Assembly (NCBI GenBank): GCA_045544035.1 | Contig: JAZPYE010000018.1 | Coordinates: 1 to 64,000, forward strand | Direction: 5' to 3' | From: SIG587 sp045544035 | Lineage (GTDB): Bacteria > Bacillota > Clostridia > Oscillospirales > Acutalibacteraceae | Length of the DNA: 64,000 bases | In this document: piece after piece, positions 29,313 through 36,665 of the stretch | Layout: each line of letters begins with the position of its first letter | Position numbering within the stretch: the stretch's first letter is position 1 | Notes under the pieces: model-generated | The model's input: only the letters and a program-made list of their open reading frames with translations | Told to the model about the DNA's origin: nothing | Database searches by the model: none | Translations under genes and position numbers: made by a program

Positions 29313-29389
29313 CCGCCCGTGGCGCAGCTGGATAACGCAGCAGATTCCGATTCTGAAGAACGGGGGTTCAAATCCCTTCGGGCGGGCCA
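29313..29389 (+). tRNA. tRNA-Arg (anticodon CCG)
   Basis: 77 nt with encoded CCA. Acceptor CCGCCCG pairs with CGGGCGG; the D-arm has GCGCAGCTGGATAACGC; the anticodon loop TTCCGAT has CCG at positions 34-36; the T-loop is TTCAAAT. A terminator follows immediately. Confidence 0.93.
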
Positions 29390-29396
29390 AAAAAAA

Positions 29397-29427
29397 CAAA
29401 GCACCAAAAGCGGTGCTTTGTTTTTTT
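29397..29427 (+). terminator. Terminator of tRNA-Arg
   Basis: CAAAGCACC ... GGTGCTTTG followed by T7. An identical copy lies exactly 166 bp downstream. Confidence 0.9.
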
Positions 29428-29443
29428 AGTTTTGATAAAAACC

Positions 29444-29555
29444 AAGGGATTTGAAAAGGAGGGAGCGAAGCGGAAGAAAACAGTCCGGTGGACTGTTTTT
29501 GCCGACGCGGGCGTGTAGATGCGAAGCATCGTAGCAAATCCCTTCGGGCGGGCCA
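29444..29555 (+). repeat. tRNA-tail repeat, copy B (Arg type)
   Basis: 112 bp. It begins AAGGGATTTG, the reverse complement of the tRNA-Arg T-arm, and ends with the last 21 nt of that tRNA including CCA. The two ends can pair. The core holds a perfect 10-bp hairpin (AAAACAGTCC, GGT, GGACTGTTTT) and a second hairpin GATGCGAAGCATC. The core is nearly identical to copy C at 32996-33110, whose ends match tRNA-Gln instead. No ribosome-binding site or convincing coding frame. Confidence 0.85.
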
Positions 29556-29562
29556 AAAAAAA

Positions 29563-29593
29563 CAAAGCACCAAAAGCGGTGCTTTGTTTTTTT
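29563..29593. terminator. Second copy of the tRNA-Arg terminator
   Basis: Identical to 29397-29427. Together with the tRNA tail it forms a direct repeat of about 60 bp at 166-bp spacing. It can also end the convergent lysR transcript. Confidence 0.85.
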
Positions 29594-29597
29594 GGTT

Positions 29598-30497
29598 TTA
29601 AAAGTTTTCGGTAAGAATATCAATAGCATATTTTGCGTATTCGGATAAAAACTGACCTTTTCTTGTAACAATAGAGGGTTGGCGTGAAAATTTCTTTGAT
29701 TCAATTTTAAATAAAGTTACATTATCGTTTATTGAGGGATTGATGAATTGTAGTGGTAAAATTGTGGCTCCAAGTTCCGCTGCTGCCATAGACCATGCGG
29801 TAGAAAGCCCAACAACCTCCATAGAAATTTTTGGTGAAATATTAGCCGATTCACAAAGGTATTCGTAGAAATGTCTCATTTCCTGCGAGGGTGTAACCAC
29901 AATAAATGGGAGATTAGAGCAGTTTTTAAAATCTTCTTCAGTAATACTCTTTTTATCCTTAAATGGAACCTTATCAAGCATATTGTTCGGAACTACAAGA
30001 GCAAGTGTATCGGGTTCAAGCGGTATTGTTTCTAAAACAGATTCATTAACCGGCAAATTAACAATGGCAAAATCATATTTACCCTCCGCCGCATCTCTGC
30101 GAAGTTGTTCACTGCCATATTCATTTAAAAATATCTGAACTTCAGGATATTTCTCATTAATTTTTTTTACCAAAGGAGGAATGATATACAAACTTCTGAA
30201 GGGGGATATACCTATTACTAATCTTCCGGCCTCACCGGTTTTAAATTTATTAAGGTTGTGCATTAATTGTTCCTGCTTAAACATAATGGTATGCCACTCT
30301 TTAAAAAAGAATTCTCCCGCAGGCGTTAGAGTCATAGGGATACTGCTTCGGTCAAAAAGATGAACTCCTAATTCCTTTTCAAGTGATAAAATTTGCTTGG
30401 AAAGTGCAGGTTGCGAAATATTAAATTGTTCTGCCACTTGAGATATGTTTAAAACCTCGGAAAGCTTTAAAGCGTATTGTATTTGTTTTAAATTCAT
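29598..30497 (-). CDS. LysR-family transcriptional regulator
   Basis: 299 aa. The N-terminal winged helix MNLKQIQYALKLSEVLNISQVAEQFNISQPALSKQILSLEKELG is classical LysR, followed by the periplasmic-binding-like effector domain. It is divergent from the TRAP permease gene at 30666, with 168 bp between them holding a dyad, so regulation of that transporter by its substrate is the natural hypothesis. Confidence 0.92.
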   Translation of the reverse strand: MNLKQIQYALKLSEVLNISQVAEQFNISQPALSKQILSLEKELGVHLFDRSSIPMTLTPAGEFFFKEWHTIMFKQEQLMHNLNKFKTGEAGRLVIGISPFRSLYIIPPLVKKINEKYPEVQIFLNEYGSEQLRRDAAEGKYDFAIVNLPVNESVLETIPLEPDTLALVVPNNMLDKVPFKDKKSITEEDFKNCSNLPFIVVTPSQEMRHFYEYLCESANISPKISMEVVGLSTAWSMAAAELGATILPLQFINPSINDNVTLFKIESKKFSRQPSIVTRKGQFLSEYAKYAIDILTENF

Positions 30498-30581
30498 ATT
30501 AGCACCTCTTTATATAACCTGCAACTTATATTTCATATAATACAACGGAATAAGAAAATTTTCAAGTTTTTTAAAAAACGC

Positions 30582-30610
30582 TTGACATTGTATACCTACA
30601 GGTATATTAT
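30582..30610 (+). promoter_or_regulatory. TRAP permease promoter with dyad in the spacer
   Basis: TTGACA (30582-30587), 17 bp, TATTAT (30605-30610). The spacer contains the palindrome TATACC TACA GGTATA (30591-30606), which fits a regulator site, for example for the divergent LysR protein. Confidence 0.65.
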
Positions 30611-30665
30611 ATAACCATTGGGTAATACAAAGTATAACCAAATAAGTTTTAAGGAAGTGTTTAAA

Positions 30666-32030
30666 ATGGAATCCTTATTATACTTAGGTATAATGCTGGT
30701 AGTGATTTGCGTATGGTTTCTAGTCTTTAAACGCCCTGTTTATGAGGCGGTTTTATTAGCATTTATCATATTGCTTTTTGTTACCGGAACTTGGGGCAAT
30801 GTTTGGTCGTATATTGATGCGGGTCTTTCTACTTCATTGCTTTATTCAATGGTGGCATTTGTTGCAATGTCAATCTTATTAACCAAAACTAAGATAGTTG
30901 ATAGTTGTATTGCGGTTATCCTATCTTTGATTGGTCGCGTAAGGGGTGGAGCAGGTTATACTGCTGTTATTGCCAGTGCATTTATGGGTGCTCTTTCGGG
31001 TTCGGGCCCCGGAAATGTTATGGCTACGGGTACTTTAACCATCCCCGCTATGAAGCGCACAGGTTTCCCCTCACATCTTGCAGCTAACATTGAGTCAAAC
31101 TCAAGTTATATGGGAAATATGATTCCTCCTTCTTCAAATATAGTTGCTGCAATGGCAGCATTAACTGCTTTTACAGAGGGTGCAGGCCTTGCCGAAGTAA
31201 CTCAAGGTCAGTTTTGGATTGTGCTTTGGGGAATTTGTTTATGGTTTATTGCTCAGCGTTTAATAATGGTTTGGTGTTTCTGTAAATACTATAAGGTTGA
31301 ACCTATGAAAAAAGAAGAACTTCCGAGCCTTAAGGAGACACTAAAGGTTGGTTGGCAGGCAATGTTATTACCATTAGTAATTTTATTGCCCTTCGTTTTT
31401 GATGCAGTGTTTACCGATACATTCTTTACAGCTCGTTTAGGTGCTGCTGGTGCCAAGGCGTTATCAAAATCGGTTTTATTATTCACAGCAGGTATTTCTT
31501 CAATTTATGCCTGTTTAATCACAAAAGATAAGTCTGCTATAACTCCTAATAAAATAGCAAAAATGTTTGCAGACGGTGTAAAAACCATTGCTCCGGCAAT
31601 CGGCGTTTGTGTGTTCGGTTATATGATTGGTGAAATGTTCGCCGATTTAGAGGTTGCTAAATCATTAGGTGTTATAATGTCAACCTGGAACTTCGGTAAA
31701 CTCGGTATGGTTTTAGCTATTTGCGCTATTACCTGCGTTATGGGTATGGTTGTGCCCGGTTCTTCACAGGTTGTTATCTTTGGACCGGTGTTCATCACTT
31801 TACTTTCAAATGTAGGCGTAAATCCGATTTTGGCCGCTGCAATGTTACCTTGTATTTGTGGTGTTATGTGCGGTATCACTCCGCCTCTTGGACTTGGAAT
31901 GTATGCAGGTATGACTATTGCTGAATCAGATTTCTCAAAAACATTTAAGAATAATCTATGGTGGGTAGCTGCACAGTTTATTTTACAGGTTGTTGTCTTA
32001 ATGGGTTGGTTACCAATTTTAGGTCTATAA
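30666..32030 (+). CDS. TRAP-type transporter large permease (DctM-like)
   Basis: 454 aa, about twelve membrane helices. GALSGSGPGNVMATGTLTIP in the first half and the pseudo-repeated MVVPGSSQVVIFGPVF and GITPPLGLGMYAGM in the second half are DctM-type substrate-site signatures. It would import an organic acid by sodium symport. ATG 30666 follows AAGGAAGTG. A small membrane protein is encoded 12 bp downstream; no binding protein gene is adjacent, although an unrelated-type TAXI protein is encoded 1.5 kb away. Confidence 0.85.
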   Translation: MESLLYLGIMLVVICVWFLVFKRPVYEAVLLAFIILLFVTGTWGNVWSYIDAGLSTSLLYSMVAFVAMSILLTKTKIVDSCIAVILSLIGRVRGGAGYTAVIASAFMGALSGSGPGNVMATGTLTIPAMKRTGFPSHLAANIESNSSYMGNMIPPSSNIVAAMAALTAFTEGAGLAEVTQGQFWIVLWGICLWFIAQRLIMVWCFCKYYKVEPMKKEELPSLKETLKVGWQAMLLPLVILLPFVFDAVFTDTFFTARLGAAGAKALSKSVLLFTAGISSIYACLITKDKSAITPNKIAKMFADGVKTIAPAIGVCVFGYMIGEMFADLEVAKSLGVIMSTWNFGKLGMVLAICAITCVMGMVVPGSSQVVIFGPVFITLLSNVGVNPILAAAMLPCICGVMCGITPPLGLGMYAGMTIAESDFSKTFKNNLWWVAAQFILQVVVLMGWLPILGL

Positions 32031-32042
32031 GGAGTTAATGGA

Positions 32043-32336
32043 ATGAAAAAAATTTGCAAAAAAATTTCCAACATAATAAAAACCATCTTTGGTTATGGCG
32101 TTATGGCAACATTGTTTGCCGGTGGTTTAATGTTTTTTGGTTTTGTTGCAGCCCTAATTATTGGTGGCGATGTGGCTACAACTATATGCACGGTAATCAA
32201 TAAGCAGATTTTTCCTGTTATTATCTATGTATCGGTAATTATGGTGTTGCTCGGCTTGTTGGCTATGTACCTAAATGGTGAGGTTGCTCTAACCCCCGAA
32301 AAGGAAAAGGCAGCAAAATACAAAGGCGAAATGTAA
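32043..32336 (+). CDS. Small two-helix membrane protein, probable TRAP partner
   Basis: 97 aa with two hydrophobic helices (about residues 18-40 and 53-77) and a charged C-terminal tail. It is much smaller than a normal four-helix DctQ subunit. Its position 12 bp after the large permease, with GGAG upstream, suggests it replaces or assists the small subunit. I do not recognise the family. Confidence 0.65.
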   Translation: MKKICKKISNIIKTIFGYGVMATLFAGGLMFFGFVAALIIGGDVATTICTVINKQIFPVIIYVSVIMVLLGLLAMYLNGEVALTPEKEKAAKYKGEM

Positions 32337-32396
32337 TAACTAAAGCAGATGCTAAAGTTGCGTAGCTGCTTTAAGTGCCACCCCTATATATTTTTA

Positions 32397-32478
32397 GTGA
32401 AATCGTTCGCTTACGCTCATGGTGAAATAATTCACTGTCGTAAATTGTGAAATTTGATGCTACGCATCAAGTGAAATT
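32397..32478. repeat. Hairpin array with GTGAAAT spacers
   Basis: Four copies of GTGAAAT (from 32397, 32422, 32447 and 32471) separate short inverted repeats of 17-18 bp. The last, TTGATGC TAC GCATCAA, is perfect; the first two are decayed. A related array with ATTTCAT (the reverse-complement type) lies at 49386-49461. Confidence 0.75.
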
Positions 32479-32504
32479 AGACCCACAAAAGGGTGGATTT
32501 AGTT

Positions 32505-32538
32505 AAAAAACCGACTTGTAAAAACAAGTCGGTTTTTT
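32505..32538. terminator. Terminator of the tRNA-Ala pair
   Basis: CCGACTTGT / ACAAGTCGG stem (32511-32532) flanked by A6 and T7, directly downstream of the minus-strand tRNA-Ala. Confidence 0.85.
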
Positions 32539-32614
32539 TGGTGGACCCGAAGGGGATTGAACCCTCGACCTTACGGATGCGAACCGTACGCTCTCCCAGC
32601 TGAGCTACGGGCCC
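32539..32614 (-). tRNA. tRNA-Ala (anticodon CGC)
   Basis: 76 nt with encoded CCA. Acceptor GGGCCCG / CGGGTCC, D-arm AGCTCAGCTGGGAGAGC, anticodon loop TTCGCAT, T-arm GGGTTCAATCC. Confidence 0.93.
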
Positions 32615-32660
32615 AAATAAAATATAAAAAACGGCACCCTTCAAATTAAGGGCGCCGTTT

Positions 32661-32736
<76 letters not shown>

Positions 32737-32828
32737 AAGGCAAAATACATAATAACATAAATGTTTTAAAATTACAAGTATAATTTTTAACAAAACAAGA
32801 AAAAATATGAAATACGGCAAAAATATTC

Positions 32829-32856
32829 TTGACTTTACCGAAAAAAAGTATATAAT
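32829..32856 (+). promoter_or_regulatory. Promoter for tRNA-Gln
   Basis: TTGACT (32829-32834), 16 bp, TATAAT (32851-32856), 14 bp before the tRNA. Confidence 0.75.
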
Positions 32857-32869
32857 AAGATTTGTCCGT

Positions 32870-32943
32870 TGGGGAATTGTGTAACGGTAGCACGACAGAC
32901 TCTGACTCTGTTTGTTGGGGTTCGAATCCCTATTCCCCAGCCA
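32870..32943 (+). tRNA. tRNA-Gln (anticodon CTG)
   Basis: 74 nt with encoded CCA. Acceptor TGGGGAA / TTCCCCA, anticodon stem ACAGA / TCTGT with loop CTCTGAC, T-arm GGGTTCGAATCCC. Confidence 0.93.
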
Positions 32944-32951
32944 AAAATAAA

Positions 32952-32981
32952 ACACCAACCCTTGTGGTTGGTGTTTTGTTT
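32952..32981 (+). terminator. Terminator of tRNA-Gln
   Basis: ACACCAACC ... GGTTGGTGT followed by TTTGTTTTT. Confidence 0.85.
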
Positions 32982-32995
32982 TTAGTTTGAATTTT

Positions 32996-33110
32996 TAGGG
33001 ATTCGAACAAGGAGGGAGCGTTAGCGGAAGAAAACAGTCCGGTGGACTGTTTTTGCCGACGTGGGCCGTGTAGACGCAAAGCGGCGTAGCGAATCCCTAT
33101 TCCCCAGCCA
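32996..33110 (+). repeat. tRNA-tail repeat, copy C (Gln type)
   Basis: 115 bp. It begins TAGGGATTCG (reverse complement of the tRNA-Gln T-arm) and ends CGAATCCCTATTCCCCAGCCA minus its first base, that is, the 3' end of tRNA-Gln. The core from AAGGAGGGAGCG to GTAGC matches copy B with only a few changes, including the identical 10-bp hairpin. In the closing stem, two positions differ from copy B on both strands, so pairing is kept. Confidence 0.85.
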
Positions 33111-33114
33111 AAAA

Positions 33115-33147
33115 ATCCGACTTGTTTCGACAAGTCGGATTTTTTTA
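33115..33147 (+). terminator. Intrinsic terminator behind repeat copy C
   Basis: ATCCGACTTGT, loop TTCG, ACAAGTCGGAT, then T7. Strong UUCG-capped hairpin. Confidence 0.85.
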
Positions 33148-33148
33148 T

Positions 33149-33341
33149 CCATTGCGAAATCAATGGTATATCATCAGCCGTCAGGCTGTATATCATCAAC
33201 AACGGTTGCACCGTTGTTGTATCTCATCACACCTTTAGGTGTGTATCAAAAATTCTTTCGCAATGATGATATACAAAGCGTTCCGCTTTGATGATATGCA
33301 ATTCCTTACGGAATTGATGATATACACGGCTTCGCCGTGAT
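33149..33341. repeat. Hairpin array with TATATCATC / GATGATATA spacers
   Basis: Two half-arrays in opposite orientation. Left: three hairpins (AGCC/GGCT; CAACAACGGT/ACCGTTGTTG; ACACC/GGTGT) preceded by TATATCATC-type words. Right: three hairpins (CAAAGCG/CGCTTTG; CAATTCC/GGAATTG; CACGGC/GCCGTG) separated by GATGATAT words. CATTGCGAAA (33151-33160) and TTTCGCAATG (33256-33265) form an additional long-range inverted repeat. No coding potential. Confidence 0.85.
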
Positions 33342-33431
33342 TTAACACGTAGAGGCTTGAACACATAGATTAAAAAACCAAGAGCGCACCGTATCCCGTT
33401 AAGAATAAAATTATTACAATTTAATTTGCAG

Positions 33432-33476
33432 CGATTCCAACAAGGAGTCAGCGCCAAGCACCGTAGCGAATACCTC
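33432..33476 (+). repeat. Degenerate, internally deleted tRNA-tail repeat (copy D)
   Basis: GATTCCAACAAGGAG followed after a short gap by CACCGTAGCGAATAC. These match the start and the end of copy C with the central hairpins missing. Confidence 0.5.
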
Positions 33477-33490
33477 TCGACACATTTTTC

Positions 33491-33519
33491 TTGCAACAAA
33501 AAGGGTTTTGGTGTATAAT
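33491..33519 (+). promoter_or_regulatory. Promoter of the TAXI-TRAP operon
   Basis: TTGCAA (33491-33496), 17 bp, TATAAT (33514-33519), 31 bp before the start codon. Confidence 0.75.
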
Positions 33520-33550
33520 ATTTACATATTTATATAATGGAGGGAAATTT

Positions 33551-34528
33551 ATGAAAAAAATCATTGCTATTTTAATGGTTTTAGCACTTATGCTTTCTCT
33601 TACCGCTTGTGGCGGCACTGGGGATACAAATAGCACTGGCGGCGCAACCCAAATGACTATGGGTACAGGCGGCACTGCAGGTACTTACTATGCCTACGGC
33701 GGTGTTCTCGGCGGTCAAATTAAAAGCGCAACCGGTATTAATATTAACGTTGTTTCCACCGATGGTTCAAACGCTAACATTATTGGTATTAACGAAGGCA
33801 ACTATCAGTTAGGTACCGTTCAGTCCGATGTTATGGCTTACGCTTGGAATGGTACACGTAACTTCGAAAAGGAAGGCAAAATTGATTCTTTCCGTGTTAT
33901 TGCAGGACTTTACGGCGAGGCTGTTCAGCTTGTTACAATGGACCCCTCTATTAAATCGGTTAAAGATTTAAAGGGTAAAAAAGTTTCCATTGGCGCACCC
34001 GGTTCAGGCGTTTACTTTAACGCTGTTGATATTCTTGCTGCCGCAGGTATGACCGAAGATGACATTATTGCTCAAAAGCAATCTTTTGGCGATTCTGCTG
34101 ATGCACTTAAAGACAGAAAAATTGATGCTGCATTTATCGTTGCCGGCGCTCCCACTCCTGCAATTCAGGAATTAGGCGCAACAAATGATATTTATCTTGT
34201 TCCTATTGATGGCGACATTGCCGCAAAACTTATGGAAGGCGATTCTTCCTTCTACACCACCTACAAAATCCCTGCAAACACTTATAAGGGTCAAACTGAA
34301 GAGGTTACCACCGTTACGGTTAAAGCTACTCTCATTGTAAGCGCAACTGCAAGTGAAGAAGATGTTTATAACATTACCAAAGCTATTTTTGATAATATTT
34401 CTTCTATCAACCACGCAAAGAGCGCCGAGTTATCCATTGAGAACGCAACCACAGGTATGGCGGTTCCTTTCCACGCAGGCGCAGCAAAATATTTTGCCGA
34501 AAAAAACGTAACTGTTGAGACAAAATAA
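33551..34528 (+). CDS. TAXI-family TRAP transporter solute-binding lipoprotein
   Basis: 325 aa. Signal peptide with lipobox LTACGG, so anchored outside the membrane. MGTGGTAGTYYAYGGVLGGQI opens the TAXI domain; LKGKKVSIGAPGSGVYFNA and the DAAFIVAGAPTPAIQEL region complete the two-lobed binding fold. It captures an unknown organic acid (members bind glutamate or other acids) and delivers it to the fused permease encoded downstream. ATG 33551 follows GGAGGG. A G/C-rich hairpin after the stop probably protects its mRNA. Confidence 0.9.
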   Translation: MKKIIAILMVLALMLSLTACGGTGDTNSTGGATQMTMGTGGTAGTYYAYGGVLGGQIKSATGININVVSTDGSNANIIGINEGNYQLGTVQSDVMAYAWNGTRNFEKEGKIDSFRVIAGLYGEAVQLVTMDPSIKSVKDLKGKKVSIGAPGSGVYFNAVDILAAAGMTEDDIIAQKQSFGDSADALKDRKIDAAFIVAGAPTPAIQELGATNDIYLVPIDGDIAAKLMEGDSSFYTTYKIPANTYKGQTEEVTTVTVKATLIVSATASEEDVYNITKAIFDNISSINHAKSAELSIENATTGMAVPFHAGAAKYFAEKNVTVETK

Positions 34529-34549
34529 TTTTTGTTTAAATGCTTTTTT

Positions 34550-34577
34550 CGGTCGGCCGGGGAATCTCGGCCGACCG
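34550..34577 (+). promoter_or_regulatory. Intercistronic mRNA hairpin
   Basis: CGGTCGGCCG (34550-34559) / CGGCCGACCG (34568-34577), not followed by a T-run. A stable 3' structure of this kind commonly raises the level of a binding protein over that of its permease. Confidence 0.7.
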
Positions 34578-34609
34578 TGTTGTTATTTTCATCACAAGGA
34601 GATTTTTTA

Positions 34610-36559
34610 ATGGCTTTTTTTAAGAAAAAAACCGAGTCTATACAAAACGAGCCAATGAGCGTCAGCGATGTAATGAAAAAGTACGACCGCGAATCCAACA
34701 CCAGAGTTTGGGTTGGCGCTCCTAAAATGGTAATCAGTTGTATTCTTGCTACCTTTTCGCTTTTTTGCATTTACGTTACCTTTTTTGCCACCTGGCTTGA
34801 TGAAGTTCGCCTAACTTCTTTTATGGCGTTTATTTTGTTTATCGGTTTTCTTGTTTTCCCTGCAAGAAAGGGTGCGCAAAAGACCAACTACATACCGTGG
34901 TATGACGTTGTTATAATGACACTGGGCACAGGTTCTTTCCTTTATTTTTGCTTTGCTGCCGAGGTTATTACCGACCGCTTTAAAATTTTACCTTTTGAAG
35001 TTGCCATTGGTATTGTGGGCATTTTGTGCCTTGCCGAGCTTTGCAGAAGAAGTGTTGGACTGCCCATTTTATGCGTAGCAGGGGCGCTTCTTATTTATGC
35101 TATTTTTTGGGGACCGGGCAACCCTAATATGTTTAAAAGAATAACCGAACTTGTTCGCGTTTTGTTCTATTCAAAAGAGGGCATTATTTCAACCCCAATT
35201 AACGTTTGCTCAAAGTACATTGTTATATTTATCATTTTCGGTGCCTTCTTAGAGCGCACCGGCATTGCCGATTTCTTTATTCAAATTGCCAATGCCCTGG
35301 TTGGCCGTTTTTCTGGTGGACCTGCAAAGGTTGCGGTTGTTGCCTCCGCCCTTGAAGGAATGGTTTCGGGCTCCTCGGTTGCAAACACCGTAGGCTCGGG
35401 CGCTGTTACAATCCCCCTTATGAAGCGCACAGGCTATAAGCCCGAATTTGCCGCTGCGGCAGAAGCATCGGCTTCAACAGGTGGTCAGATTATGCCGCCT
35501 ATTATGGGCGCTGCTGCATTCCTTATGGCCGAAACCGTTGGTGTTCCTTATTCCAACATTGTTGTTCGCGCAATTTTACCTGCAGTTCTTTACTTTGCAG
35601 GTGTTTTCATCACCGTTCATTTAGAGGCTAAAAAAGAGGGTCTTAAGGGTCTTACAAAGGAAGAACTCCCAAAACTTTTACCCCTTTTAAAGAAAACCTA
35701 CCTTCTTTTGCCCCTTATTTTACTTGTTTACCTTGTTGCAACAAGTAAAAATTCCATTGCTTTTGCCGCCGCTATTGCTATTGTTGCGGCAATTGCTGTA
35801 AGTATGTTTAATAAGGAAACTCGTCTTACTCCCAAAAAACTGCTTGAAGCCCTTGCTGCAGGCGGTCAGGGCATGATAACCGTTGCCGCCGCTTGCGGTG
35901 TGGCAGGTATCATTGCGGGCGTTATCAGTACTACGGGTCTTGCATATAAACTCTTTAACGGCATTGTTACTTTGGCGGGCAATCAGGTAATTATTGCATT
36001 GTTCCTTACAATGCTTTGCTGTATAGTTCTCGGAATGGGCGTTCCCACAACCGCCAACTATTGCATTATGGCGGCAACCTGCGCACCTATTCTTGTACAA
36101 ATGGGAGTTCCTATGATTGCGGCACACTTCTTTGTTTTCTATTTCGGCATTGTTGCCGATTTAACCCCACCCGTTGCCCTTGCGGCCTATGCCGGCGCGG
36201 CGATTGCTCAGGCAAACCCAATGAAAACTGCCTTTACCGCAACCAAGCTTGCCATTGGCGCATTTATCGTGCCCTATGTTTTTGCTCTTAACCCCGCAAT
36301 GCTGTTTATTGATACAACTGCAGTTGAGGTTATCACCATTTGTATTACCTCGCTGATTGGTATTTTCGGCGTTTCGGCGGCGCTTCAAGGATATCTTCTT
36401 ACCAATATGAAATGGTATGAGCGTGTAGCTGCTGCCATTGGCGGAATTCTGCTAATCTACCCCGGCCTTGTTACCGATATTATCGGTATTGTTCTAGTGG
36501 GCGCAGTAGCAGTTATTCAGGTTATAACCAAAAAAACCAATAAAAGTGTTTTAGCTTAA
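34610..36559 (+). CDS. TRAP transporter permease, fused DctQM type
   Basis: 649 aa, about sixteen membrane helices. The N-terminal 190 residues hold the small-subunit part; GRFSGGPAKVAVVASALEGM, VANTVGSGAVTIPLMKRTGYKPEFAAAAEA and GMGVPTTANYCIMA belong to the large subunit. Fused permeases of this type pair with TAXI binding proteins, and here the binding-protein gene is just upstream on the same promoter. ATG 34610 follows AAGGAG. Confidence 0.92.
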   Translation: MAFFKKKTESIQNEPMSVSDVMKKYDRESNTRVWVGAPKMVISCILATFSLFCIYVTFFATWLDEVRLTSFMAFILFIGFLVFPARKGAQKTNYIPWYDVVIMTLGTGSFLYFCFAAEVITDRFKILPFEVAIGIVGILCLAELCRRSVGLPILCVAGALLIYAIFWGPGNPNMFKRITELVRVLFYSKEGIISTPINVCSKYIVIFIIFGAFLERTGIADFFIQIANALVGRFSGGPAKVAVVASALEGMVSGSSVANTVGSGAVTIPLMKRTGYKPEFAAAAEASASTGGQIMPPIMGAAAFLMAETVGVPYSNIVVRAILPAVLYFAGVFITVHLEAKKEGLKGLTKEELPKLLPLLKKTYLLLPLILLVYLVATSKNSIAFAAAIAIVAAIAVSMFNKETRLTPKKLLEALAAGGQGMITVAAACGVAGIIAGVISTTGLAYKLFNGIVTLAGNQVIIALFLTMLCCIVLGMGVPTTANYCIMAATCAPILVQMGVPMIAAHFFVFYFGIVADLTPPVALAAYAGAAIAQANPMKTAFTATKLAIGAFIVPYVFALNPAMLFIDTTAVEVITICITSLIGIFGVSAALQGYLLTNMKWYERVAAAIGGILLIYPGLVTDIIGIVLVGAVAVIQVITKKTNKSVLA

Positions 36560-36564
36560 AATGT

Positions 36565-36598
36565 AAGGGACCGACATTTTGTCGGTCCCTTATTTTTT
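36565..36598 (+). terminator. Terminator of the TAXI-TRAP operon
   Basis: AAGGGACCGACA, TTT, TGTCGGTCCCTT, then ATTTTTT. Confidence 0.9.
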
Positions 36599-36608
36599 GC
36601 AAAAAAGA

Positions 36609-36637
36609 TTGTCATTAACTCTATCTTATGGTAAAAT
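36609..36637 (+). promoter_or_regulatory. Promoter for membrane protein gene
   Basis: TTGTCA (36609-36614), 17 bp, TAAAAT (36632-36637), 28 bp before the start codon. Confidence 0.65.
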
Positions 36638-36665
36638 ACAAATATAAATTTAAGGGGGAGTTTTA

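Noticed and set aside
29304..29704. Minus-strand reading frames across tRNA-Arg and the repeat behind it
   Set aside because: They read through a tRNA, two terminators and a structured repeat, and have no ribosome-binding site. The same false frames recur at the tRNA-Gln copy.
33149..33341. CRISPR array
   Set aside because: The constant words are only about 9 bp, the variable parts are self-complementary hairpins of uneven length, and no cas gene is in the window.
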